The notes under the pieces: generated by a model | Seen by the model: the letters and a program-made list of their open reading frames with translations, nothing else | Told to the model about the DNA's origin: nothing | Database searches by the model: none | Translations under genes and position numbers: made by a program | Shown here: positions 54,376-64,000 of the stretch, one piece after another | Position numbering within the stretch: the first letter of the stretch is position 1 | How the letters are laid out: each line of letters begins with the position of its first letter | DNA from: Conchocele bisecta | Lineage: Eukaryota > Mollusca > Bivalvia > Lucinida > Thyasiridae | Length of the DNA stretch: 64,000 bases | NCBI GenBank assembly: GCA_029237695.1 | Contig: CM055274.1 | Span: forward strand, 72,034,828 to 72,098,827 | Reading direction: 5' to 3'

Positions 54376-55738
54376 CGGTGGCTACCATTATGTTCGCACT
54401 AAATATGCCTGTGACACAATACCAACACACGAAATACTAAATAATAAAACATGTTTGGCCCAGTGTCAACATGATGCGATATGTCAGCAGCCGCGTAATT
54501 ATTTTTCTGACAATTTCCCAATTTTACTTTATGTTGATTTTCGAAACATTCGGCATGAACTAGTAAATCAAATGAATTAAGACCTATGCCCAGTTCTATC
54601 CGTGGCAAATTTTATCCAGAATACGTGTCACAGTTAATGAGTCAACTGTTTATATTTTCTTTAATAAAAGTAACGGTTGCGAGCACACTTTCACGTAGAG
54701 CGGGGCCGGGTCCGACCGGCCGTCGGCACTAACCGCCCCCATCAGTAAACACGTTTAAACCTAAGTTGATATCTTATATTGCGCATGTTCATTTCCCCGT
54801 GAGTTTTAAAGTTTTGACAAACAGTGCAGAAAGTATTGCCATTACGAATTAAATCGTTTTCAATAGAACGACATCTGTAAACCAAGACCTTTTCATAAAT
54901 ATGACCATGCAATATGTAGATCTACGTAGACAAATATTTAAGTCATGAATACATGAATGCAGTGTTACTCGAGTGTGTCTACATATTTCGAAAATCGGTT
55001 GTCACGTTCAAATTATGAAGGTTAGCGTTTCTCATCAAAATGCGTAATGCAGTGTAATCTATAAATAAACCCCAAAATCGGAACTGGCTGTGCACCATGT
55101 GTACCACGTTCTCTAATCTGAACGGGACCGTATAGTATAATTAGTAAAGAGCGCACACACGCGCCCCGGTGTCGATCTCAAAGTTGTAAGTACATGTACA
55201 GCTGATGGTGGTCGCCAGACAGGATAAGTTTGTTTTCTGTGAGTATTCCGGTTTCAACCCAAATTTAGAAACATACAGACACCTCCATGTACGCCGACTA
55301 CAATTGTTCTCGCGTTTGTTTGTAATTGTTATATACATATATAAATAAAGTTTAAAAGAAATATTAGCATTGTGATTACATAATACTGATATTGTTATGT
55401 GTTATCTAAAAATACCGGTCGTATGGTTATTTAGTTTCAAATGTCATTTCACAAGTCGTCCATATAATATATTATAAAAATGATAAATGCAATATGCCCA
55501 TTTAGACAACTATCTGAACCACTATGAAAACAACTGTACAATTCTGCCACGCATATCCAACATTTAAATTGTGAGCTGTAAAGCGTACGGCTATAAATAG
55601 GACAACTTATTGCAATGGCGCAACAATTCCAAGTGTCAAAATCCGACGTGACGTTGGTAAATTTATGCGTAACTTTGCGACGTTATTTTCAGCCTTTCAT
55701 GACGTTGTCATTAAGGCTGGTTTTCACAGAGCGCGGCC
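54376..55738. other. Non-coding DNA, nothing recognised
   Basis: No gene, exon with paired splice sites or named repeat was recognised in this stretch. Confidence 0.4.
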
Positions 55739-56300
55739 CATATCAAGTTTACGGACAGGCTGAAACTTCTCATGGCCGGGTGCTTTTGTCCCCGCCGTGA
55801 AAATTGAAATCAGTCCCATATATTTCACGTTTTTTTGCCTTATATTGGAACGTATTGCATAATATCACTATTAATAGGCACATTGGGTATATACCAACAA
55901 AGGGTTGTGAAAAAATACCGATGTGTTCTCTATATATCAAATTTACGGACAGGCTGAAACTTCTCATGGCCGGGTGCTTTTGTCCCCGCCGTGAAAATTG
56001 AAATCAGTCCCATATATTTCACGGTTTTTTTGTCTTATATTGGAACGTATTGCATAATATCATTATTAATAGGCACATTGGGTATATACCAACACATGGG
56101 TGTGAAGAAATACCGATGTGTTCTCTATATATCAAGTTTACGGACAGGCTGAAACTTCTCATGGCCGGGTGCTTTTGTCCCCGCCGTGAAAATTGAAATC
56201 AGTCCCATATATTTCACGTTTTTTTGCCTTATATTGGAACATATTGCATAATATCATTATTAATAGGCACATTGGGTATATACCAGCAAAGGGGTTTGCA
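55739..56300 (+). repeat. Detached satellite patch, about three monomers
   Basis: Same 195-bp unit and orientation as the main array, starting at ATATCAAGTTTACGGACAGG and fading after TATACCAGCAAAGG. It lies about 4.6 kb from the array's right end. Confidence 0.9.
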
Positions 56301-57280
56301 AAGCCACCGATTATAGATTAGTTTACAGACAGGCTTCAACTTCTCACGGTCGGTTACATATCGGCACATTCATATAAATATACGCCATTAGGTAGAAGAA
56401 CTACGGTACGCGGTGCGCATATTGCGTAATATCATCGTTACCATTCATATTGTGTATATACCAACAAATTGGTTTCCACTTTGGTGCTCTACGTGTTGAC
56501 ATGCACAGCTAAGGGGAACAAATGTTAGAAAATCGCGTTTTGGGACAATTTGTGCCCGATTTTGGATGGGAACAGCCATTATGGTCGATAAATGGAACAG
56601 CCAGGCACTTCAACATTTGTATTTTCCGCAGTAAAAAATAGTTCCACATTTGATAAAAAGATTTCTCAGCTACAGACTCTGTAATTCTACAAACTAATAC
56701 AAATAATACACAGGATTGATAAATAAAACCAATATTAGTTAATTTAGATCAAGCTTTATCTGCTTTTCTCAAAAAGCGTCCTGCGCAATAATTTACGTCT
56801 GCTTGTAATTTGGAAAGATTCGGCGTTTTGTTCTCCGATCGGTAGGTGTTAAAACTGTTTAAATCGGTACATCCCAAGACATTACTAGTCTCACAAAACG
56901 CTAAAAATATCATACTATAGCCATATCATCTCCGGGAACATGGTACACGTACTAGTTCATGCGCAGGTCCCGAGAATTGCAGTAAAGCGTTTGACTTTTG
57001 TTACCCCACCCACTTCGTTGACCTTCGTAATCTGAAACCACCGAGTGCTGACAAAGATAACACAGGGATGCGAATTGTAAATAGTTTGTTGTGTGACAGG
57101 TAACTTTGTTGCTCATTGTATGTATTTGTTTTGGTAGATATTTGGGATTCTCTTTTGTCTTGAAAACAATGTGTGTTCTAGACGGAAAGTTGCAAAAAAT
57201 GTCTGCAAAATTTTCGTCATATCATTGGCAGTAACCAGTAGTCGGACTGTACCAATAGCCGGACAAAAATGATTAAACTT

Positions 57281-57350
57281 CTCAGTGGAAACCACCATTT
57301 GAACCGTCTCGTTGAGACGGTTGAAATGAGTGGACACAACATATACTTTC
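57281..57350. mobile_element. Hairpin MITE, family 3, copy 3
   Basis: CATTTGAACCGTCTCGTTGA / GAGACGGTTGAAATGAGTGG palindrome with more mismatches than the other copies. Confidence 0.65.
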
Positions 57351-57555
57351 AATGGGAAAAATAAGAGGGATATATTTGGAAAATGTTCAGAATGTAAAGG
57401 GTTAAAGACACATGCAGACTGCATGCATAATTGCTTATGTATTTTATATTTGGAAAATGCTCAGAATGTAAAGGGTTAAAGACACGTGCAGACCGCATGC
57501 ATAATTGCTTATGTCCCTGTACGTAACTCACTGTGGGGAGGAAGTGTGTCTTCGT

Positions 57556-57629
57556 GCCCGGCTAGCTCAGTCGGTTAGAGCGATGGTACGGTAAACCAGA
57601 GGTCCCCAGTTCGAGCCCCGGACCGGTGC
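57556..57629 (+). tRNA. tRNA-like sequence (Lys-type head), copy 1, probably a repeat
   Basis: GGCTAGCTCAGTCGGTTAGAG is a strong A box/D arm and AGTTCGAGCCCCG a good B box. The anticodon stem TGGT/ACCA closes a 7-base loop ACGGTAA, which has C where nearly all tRNAs have U33. Duplicated at 57836-57906 with the same flanking sequence, so a SINE or pseudogene is favoured. Confidence 0.4.
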
Positions 57630-57835
57630 ACATGTTTCTCACCCTGTGACATTTGGCACCCTGTGACATTTAGCGCCCAACGAGGGACCGTGACTGCTAT
57701 ATATTATACTGCCCAAAATCTACCAAAAATATGTAATTCAGAGACAAATTATATATAGAATTCGTCGACGAATTCCAATTTGGCGGGGGAGTATGTCGCG
57801 ATACGTAAATCTCTGTGGGGAGGAAGTGTGTATTC

Positions 57836-57906
57836 GTGCTAGCTCAGTCGGTTAGAGCGATGGTACGGTAAACCAGAGGTCCCGAGTTCGAGCCCCGGGC
57901 CGGTGC
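57836..57906 (+). tRNA. tRNA-like sequence, copy 2
   Basis: Nearly identical to 57556-57629, including the TGGTACGGTAAACCAGAGGT anticodon arm, and preceded by the same GTGGGGAGGAAGTGTGT. It lacks four bases at the 5' acceptor side (CCGG), so it cannot form a full acceptor stem. Confidence 0.4.
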
Positions 57907-59060
57907 ACATGTTTCTCACCCTATTTTATATTAAAGTATTTATATAAATTATATAGGGTAAAGTGTTGATACTAAATTTATACATTACGTGCTTTAAATG
58001 CATTAATTTAGCAACTTTGTTTTCGGCGAGTGTGAAATACCGGAGTCAAGCCAGTGATAGATAACATTCCGATAGATAGGCTCTTTCGGTCTTTCTGGCA
58101 AATTCCGGTTTAAGTTGCTCAGCAACTGAAAGGAATTCTGCATAAATCGTGTATTACACTGCAGCTCCATTATAACGCTATGGTCGGGGTCCAAGATTTC
58201 AAATCGCGATCGAATCCGACAGCATTATAAAATTTCGGGACATGCACGGGTACTGGTATCATCCGCATTTCGGTTACCAACTATTGCGGTAATTCCATTA
58301 GCAACGGACCTATATACAATCATGTCATTTGAACAGAAGTTAAAGTAATTATTCATAAAATCATGCTTATTAAGTTGTATGGTGCTCGTGATAGACAGAC
58401 GCTTATTACAATGTATACTGCTCGCGATCAATAGGCGCTTAGAAAGATTAATTGATAATAAATAATGGTCACGTGTCCTGCCTATTCATGCGGACGATTA
58501 GCTGTTGATACGTGCATAATCTCAGGATGTGGGGTCACGTGATCTATTGTTTACACTGCAAGTCATATTGGTGAATGAAATTTACGATTTACGCGAGACA
58601 TCATGATTATCGTGGGCTGCAGTGTAAACAATATACCACGTGATCCCATACTCAGATAATGCTGAATGTATTGTTTCAGATTGCACACGAACACCAGTCT
58701 ATTTATAGAATGCTAAATATTACACCTGTCGAGTAAAATAGAGAAAAGCGACCGAACACGCAACAATTTATTAGCGACAAATATGTGTTAACACGGATAC
58801 ATGTCTCATAACATTGACATTACTTGGTGACACAAAGCGGTAGTTATCTTATATTTAAATGTGGTAACTGGTTCAAGAACCTTCTAAACCCGGTATGACA
58901 TGCGCGGTAGTTGTACTTTGATGACTCACAAACATCGCGTTTCTTCTTTTTTTAATATTTTTTTTGGATCCACGAGAGACCCGTGTTATACATGTACAGA
59001 AGCTTTATACAATTTAACATAGTATTTAATTGAATAATGTTGTGTTTATCGGTTTGGTCA

Positions 59061-59131
59061 GGCCTTGTAGTGCAGCGGCTAGCATACTGGTATTCATATT
59101 AGTGACCTGGGTTCGAGTCCCAGTTGGGCCC
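59061..59131 (+). tRNA. tRNA-like sequence, perfect T arm
   Basis: Acceptor halves GGCCTTG / TTGGGCC(C) pair at four or five positions. The T arm CTGGG-TTCGAGT-CCCAG is perfect, and the A box TAGTGCAGCGG is acceptable. The anticodon arm (CTGGTATTCATATTAG) pairs with wobbles and exposes CAT. It could be a degenerate Met-type tRNA or a SINE head. No poly-T terminator directly follows. Confidence 0.45.
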
Positions 59132-60316
59132 ATTCTGATTAAACAAGCATTGTTATTTTCAATACTACTGGTAAACATATTGTAGGGTGCTTTTTTTTGC
59201 ATGTGCCTGTTTATTGTCTTAGTCCGTTTTTCACTGAATGCAACAACTATAGCTTGTACCACAATAACATACTGCGGTGTGTGTACATCAAAAACTGATG
59301 TATATATTAATTTGAGATACCTGTGATCTATAATACCTATGTTTTATGCATAATTGACAAAATTGAGCAACTGGTGATCTGAGAATCCTCATTGCAATGG
59401 GGAATGTGACGGCATGAACCCATGTCTACATTGTCCAGTATATATGTCTGAATAACACACACTTGAGTGGGGTACTTCTCCCTAAGAACGTGTACAAATA
59501 AGCCGTGTTTCACAGGTATCCCGACCGACCCTGATTTTTTTATGTGGTCGTAATTTTTTTCATTCATTTAAAAAAAATGAAGAAATAAATTGTTACTTCA
59601 ATATTTTTTATGCAAAACGTATATTTAACTAGTTAGTCATTGTTATGCACAAAATGTGTTTTAAACCAATACTGTAAGTATAGCTAATATTTAAAACAAT
59701 ATTTGTTATTTTTCACTTATGTTTGCCTAAAAAAAAAATTGACAACCTACCAACCAAACATTTTTTCAGCATGTAATCTGAAACACAGCTAATTTGTTTA
59801 GGCCTTATTAGTTAATACTGTCTGCTATTGTAATTTAGTGATCATTTTATTGTCGCGCCCGCTTAAATTTCGCCAATCCATTCGTCAGAAAATGATTTTC
59901 ACACTAGTCCGTTTATTAAGATTTTTTTTTTTTTAATATATATTTATGAAAATACAGTGCAGATGCTGATGAGACGGCTCTTAAGCCGGCTCATCTGGAA
60001 CTACTTAATGTTTGCAAATATTGCTGTAGAGTATGTGGTGTTAAATATGTTAAATGAGTTAATACCGGTATGTGGCTATTAACCGCTATTCCCTTTGATG
60101 TCCAGCAGATATGTTGGCAGTAATACACCCTTTGTCATCTGCTGTTTTGAATATTTCAAATATTTTCCACTAAAGCTTGTTGCTCCAACATATTAGAATC
60201 ACCTCATTGATTTCGCCAAAAACAGTTCATGCTTTGCATGACATTTCATTTGAGTTTCGGATTTCTCGCTTTCGCATTGTGCACTCCTTCAGGGTGCACA
60301 TACAACTGGTAAAACG
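59132..60316. other. Non-coding DNA
   Basis: AT-rich, no gene. A reading frame at 59337-59567 (minus) has no splice signals or recognisable motif. Confidence 0.4.
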
Positions 60317-61598
60317 ATAAAACGATCAGATAGCATTGTTTATTAGGCAATTCTGCAAAACTTCAAATCATTTAAAATTTCACAGCATCCGTCAGTTCAT
60401 TGGTATTGTGGATGAAAGACACTAGGGTCAAAACCCAGTTCAGAAAGTTAATAGCGCGTATGGCCACCGGTTGCGTCGATGCAGGCCTGCCACCGTCGCG
60501 TCATAGAGCCTACCAAATTGTTGAAGAATGCCTGGGGAATGTCGTTCCAGATCTGGACGAACGTCTGACCCAACGCTGCCAACGTCATCGAAGTTATGCT
60601 GTGCTAGAAATCCTTTACTACCCGGGCGACGCGAGGTCTAGCGTTGTCTAGTTGAAGCGCGATGTGACGTTGCTGTTCTTGCACACATGGGATGACGTGA
60701 GCCTGGATAATTTCGTCATGGTAGCGTACGGCGTTCAAATTGCCATCGATGACCACAAGAGCTGTTCCTCCAGTTGAAGTGATACCACCCTAAACCAAGA
60801 CACTGCCTCCACCAAATGCACGTCGCTCCACAACACAGACGTCACTCAAGCGTTCTCCAACACGACGAGAGACTCTTGAACGGCCGTCGCTGCTGTCTAG
60901 GTGAAACATGGACTTGTCCGTAAACAGAATACTCGCTCAGTTTCGGCGATTAAAGCACAATTGTCTTCTACACCAAGCCAGACGTGCTACACGATGACGT
61001 CTTAGCAAAACTGGACGGACCGCCGGACGTCGCGGACGGATTAGCCGTTCACGTAATCGATTCCGTACAGTTCTGGGACTTGCCGTTTGGAAGCGATTTC
61101 TGAGGTGCACGAGTCTGATATGATTGTCCTGCTGTCGTGACGCCACACGTGGACGACCGGCACGTGGTCGGTTTCTGACATTACCAAAGTGTTGAAAACG
61201 TCTCCACAAAGCCTGAATAGTGTTTATGTGGACACTTGCGTAGCAACGACGCGATGGAGCATACCAACCTGGATCATACCAATTGCGCGAAGGTTGTCAT
61301 TTTTATTTAGCCTGGGCATTGCTCTACGAACACTTTCAACCGAAAAAAACTGCTTTTCTGTTCCCCCGGTTGCCAAATAATGACCCGACAAATGCTGGCG
61401 CAGTACAATCTTTGGCGAAAAAAGCGGGAAAAAAACAGACCCATGTCCACGAAACGGCACGTGAAAACACGGCATTAACCCAGCGATTGTGTGGCGGTGC
61501 GTTCACCGGTGAACTGTGCAAAACATCGGGCTAAAATAATGAGCGGTGTTAATTTTATCCGATTGTTTAGGTTACAGCGTTACATATTTCCGCTAGTA
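60317..61598 (-). mobile_element. Tc1-like DNA transposon, copy 2, left end lost
   Basis: Matches 18390-19742 from ATAAAACGATCAGATAGCAT onward and ends TTTCCGCTAGTA followed by TA. The left inverted repeat is absent, so this copy is truncated. It also lacks a block near 61080. Confidence 0.8.
60430..61319 (-). pseudogene. Tc1-like transposase, inactive, copy 2
   Basis: Starts at ATG 61319 (MPRLNKNDNLRAIGMIQVGM) and is broken into several frames. Recognisable parts are the helix-turn-helix region, RHRVARLAWCRRQLCFNRR (about 60990), and downstream fragments. Part of the segment after the first DNA-binding domain is deleted compared with copy 1. Confidence 0.7.
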
Positions 61599-62089
61599 TA
61601 TTTTGACAGATATGACATTCAACACCGGAAATATGTGTGTCTCACATGTCAGACAGTTCATGCAAGATCAGGGATCCGCCATTGTTGTTGTACTACATTA
61701 ATCATCCGATCTAACTTATACTTAGAATCTAACAATTCAAATTGATGTTCAGCATCAATCAAGTATATGTTCAAATAATAAAGACATATCAATTAAATAT
61801 TTATGAAGACACCCACCATGGTGATGTCTGGCACCCAGCTATATCAACAGACTATTCAAACAATTGTTTCACCGTGTATGAAAACAACAACATTAATATT
61901 ATTGAATGAACACCCACACCATCACACCGACGACAATAAACCAACATTACTACCCTAGTCTTTGTGCCTGGGAGAGAATGAGCCGAAAAAGTAGCAGCTG
62001 GATTTAATCAACAGCACAGGAAATAATAATCCCTCAATACACCGTGATAGCATCGGTGTGTCAGGTATGCTGCGTGGTTTCCGGCGGCT
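61599..62089. other. Non-coding DNA
   Basis: No gene or named repeat recognised. Confidence 0.4.
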
Positions 62090-62530
62090 CTGTTTTGTCG
62101 ATTCAGGTTAGACACCACCAAATAGTTTTACTATATAATGTAACAGAATGCTATCCAATAAGGCCAGTGTCTCCTACTTTCACTATTCGTATGGATGCTG
62201 TGGGACCCACTTGTACATGACCTGCAGCCAGTCTGTACTGGTTCTGCATGAACTAAACAATAGGTTCACTTACTCCTAAGAAAGAAACTTCCAACCTTGT
62301 CATATCCCCCAATATTGTTTACATTTTTTGGCCACAGAAACTCTGTTTACATCACGTGGCCAACAGGTTCAGTGTTTTCTTTTAAATGCTACAAACATGC
62401 TGAAAACTGGTGTTAAAAGCACCCCAAAATGTTCCTCCAGTGAAACTGGGTAGTAATGGATCAGGATTTGCAAGCAAACGGTGTCTGTGACCTCAAAACA
62501 TCCGCACTATTGTTTTATACCGGACTATTT
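62090..62530. repeat. Dispersed repeat copy
   Basis: Shares TCCTACTTTCACTATTCGTA, CCCCCAATATTGTTTACATT and TGAAACTGGGTAGTAATGGA with 22504-22740 and, inverted, with 28140-28450. No coding potential agreed between copies. Confidence 0.6.
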
Positions 62531-63840
62531 TTGCATACACCCTGGGCGATTTCACATCATTTGGTATCCTCTAACATTCACCAATACACAGCATCGGTAT
62601 GTCCTATGTGGTGTGTGGTGTCCGGCAGATCATCAGGCAATATACAAATATTCATATACACGAAATGTCTTGATTCGTATTTTCCAAAAGTTAACTGATA
62701 AACTGAGCCCAAAACTGAAAACTATAGAAAATAGTATATGTAGAGTTTTCGATACAAAGCAAGACAGACCAAAACGCCATAGGATAAGTTGGCACAGACA
62801 CTATTTTCTTGGTCGTACTCGCCGTTTATGCGTAGCACGACAATATCGCTGCCCTCATAGAAATTTGCGTGATATAATATGGTATCTCAATGGAGATAAC
62901 ATATAAAAAGTGTCAGTCATGTTTATCAGAATATGAAGGTAGGCCTAAATATAATTGAATAGAATTATTGGCGTATATTGGACCTCATAAGTCCGTCATT
63001 TCGGCACGCTTATCATACTAGTATATTTGAAAGTCCGATTTTGTACGGGGGCGTCCCTTGAAAATATTTCCCAGATACGGGAATGAGACAGGAATAAAAC
63101 TCGAATAAAAGGCGAATACTTATCAGTCAAAATGGTAGATGCTACACATTATTCACATGTGGACTTGCCTTATTCTTGAAACCATACATATCTTACAGTT
63201 GCAAACCTGGATATACGGTATGTGGCAGTACAGTATTCGAATTTTGGAAATAACAGTTTTAACTGAAGAAAAAAATTACTCCACAACAATAGCATGGACC
63301 AATCATTTTAAGTGATTTAAAGGCACTTGATCTCATATATGGACAGAATATAATCCGATGGACTCAAAATAGTATCATTATGGCCAAGAAATTTAGATGA
63401 ACAAGAACATAATAGTATAATAGCATGTTATATGTGGTAGGCAATCAAATGATTAGGGTAACAATATAAAAATGTGATGAACTCAATAGAAATGAGGAAT
63501 ATTGTGCCACTGCAACCGAAAAATGAGTCGGAAGGTATTGAGTCAACAACAACTTCACATATTATAGTTATATAATGACTACGTATTTACAAGTTCCCTG
63601 TGCCTTAATCGTATAGAGATCAACTAAACTGTCAACTCAAACTCAACTAATCAAAGAATTCCTGACTTCAAACCTCCTAGCTCATGTATATATACTGGGA
63701 TCGGTGTTACTCATTGTGCATTGATCATCGTGTAGATCCACCATTCTGACTCATACCCCATATGTCATGTGACAGGAGCGCCGGAAGCATCATAAGATTG
63801 GTCCGGCGGATCTAGTGGGTGCCCCCGCTACCCACCGAAA

Positions 63841-63892
63841 GTGTATGTTGTCGCCGAGACGGTTCAACTAAGTGGTAACAACATACACTTCT
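63841..63892. mobile_element. Hairpin MITE, family 3, partial copy
   Basis: Retains GTGTATGTTG, then CGCCGAGACGGTTCAACTAA, GTGGTAACAACATACAC. Most of one arm is missing. Confidence 0.6.
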
Positions 63893-64000
63893 GTTGAGAA
63901 ATGAGAACAAATGCTGAATAAATATGTACATTCCCATTGTTTATATATGAATTCCAAATATGTCAAAAGTATTGATCTGGCAGTCGCCGGACCTGCCGTG

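Noticed and set aside
59337..59567. 76-codon minus-strand frame
   Set aside because: No convincing donor/acceptor pair and no family resemblance.
62481..62906. 141-codon plus-strand frame
   Set aside because: Its first part lies in a dispersed repeat whose other copies are not open in this frame, and no motif is recognisable.

Overview
This is eukaryotic (animal) genomic DNA. Protein-coding exons carry intact splice sites and matching phases, intron and flanking DNA is AT-rich, and short palindromic transposons, tRNA-derived SINE-like repeats, Tc1-like transposons and satellite arrays are frequent. The repeat types and the host gene (a likely mitochondria-eating protein/MIEAP family member) point to a lophotrochozoan, most probably a bivalve mollusc. 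The species is not determinable from sequence alone.

Host gene. Four exons on the minus strand (33794-33597, 29779-29505, 21624-21447, 2677-2573) have GT/AG borders and agreeing phases. They encode two coiled-coil segments followed by the start of what looks like a MIEAP C-terminal domain. Nearly everything else up to 34 kb is intronic.

The main object is a 14.86-kb Polinton/adintovirus-like element at 3450-18313, in the 18.8-kb intron between the last two exons. It has inverted terminal repeats of about 415 bp starting AG and ending CT, a 5-bp target duplication (GTATG), and nested palindromes at both tips. Left to right it carries: a tRNA-like sequence; three minus-strand genes (a hydrophobic protein, a fibre-like protein, a penton-like protein); a plus-strand gene with a C-terminal membrane anchor; a minus-strand membrane protein; the double-jelly-roll-type major capsid protein; the FtsK/HerA-type packaging ATPase; an array of about 10-bp repeats; five small genes; a retroviral-type integrase; a convergent protein-primed family B DNA polymerase; and a small zinc-finger gene at the right repeat. 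The copy is decayed. The capsid, polymerase and several other genes have stops or frameshifts, and one deletion has joined the 5' parts of integrase and polymerase tail to tail. No adenain-like protease was recognised.

The element abuts a TA-flanked foldback MITE on its left and a decayed Tc1-like transposon on its right. From 19.9 to 34 kb the introns hold hairpin MITEs, a SINE, a 4.4-kb inverted-repeat element with a 1.54-kb foldback transposon nested in it, and a three-copy tandem duplication that preserves empty and filled sites of one MITE.

From 34.97 to 51.15 kb lies an uninterrupted satellite of about 83 monomers of about 195 bp, with higher-order organisation repeating at about 8.0 kb (about 3.3 + 4.7 kb). 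A detached three-monomer patch sits at 55.74-56.30 kb. The rest (51.2-64 kb) contains a second tandem-repeat element of about 162-bp units, MITEs, tRNA-like sequences, a second decayed Tc1 copy, and no convincing gene apart from one weak exon candidate near 58.1 kb.
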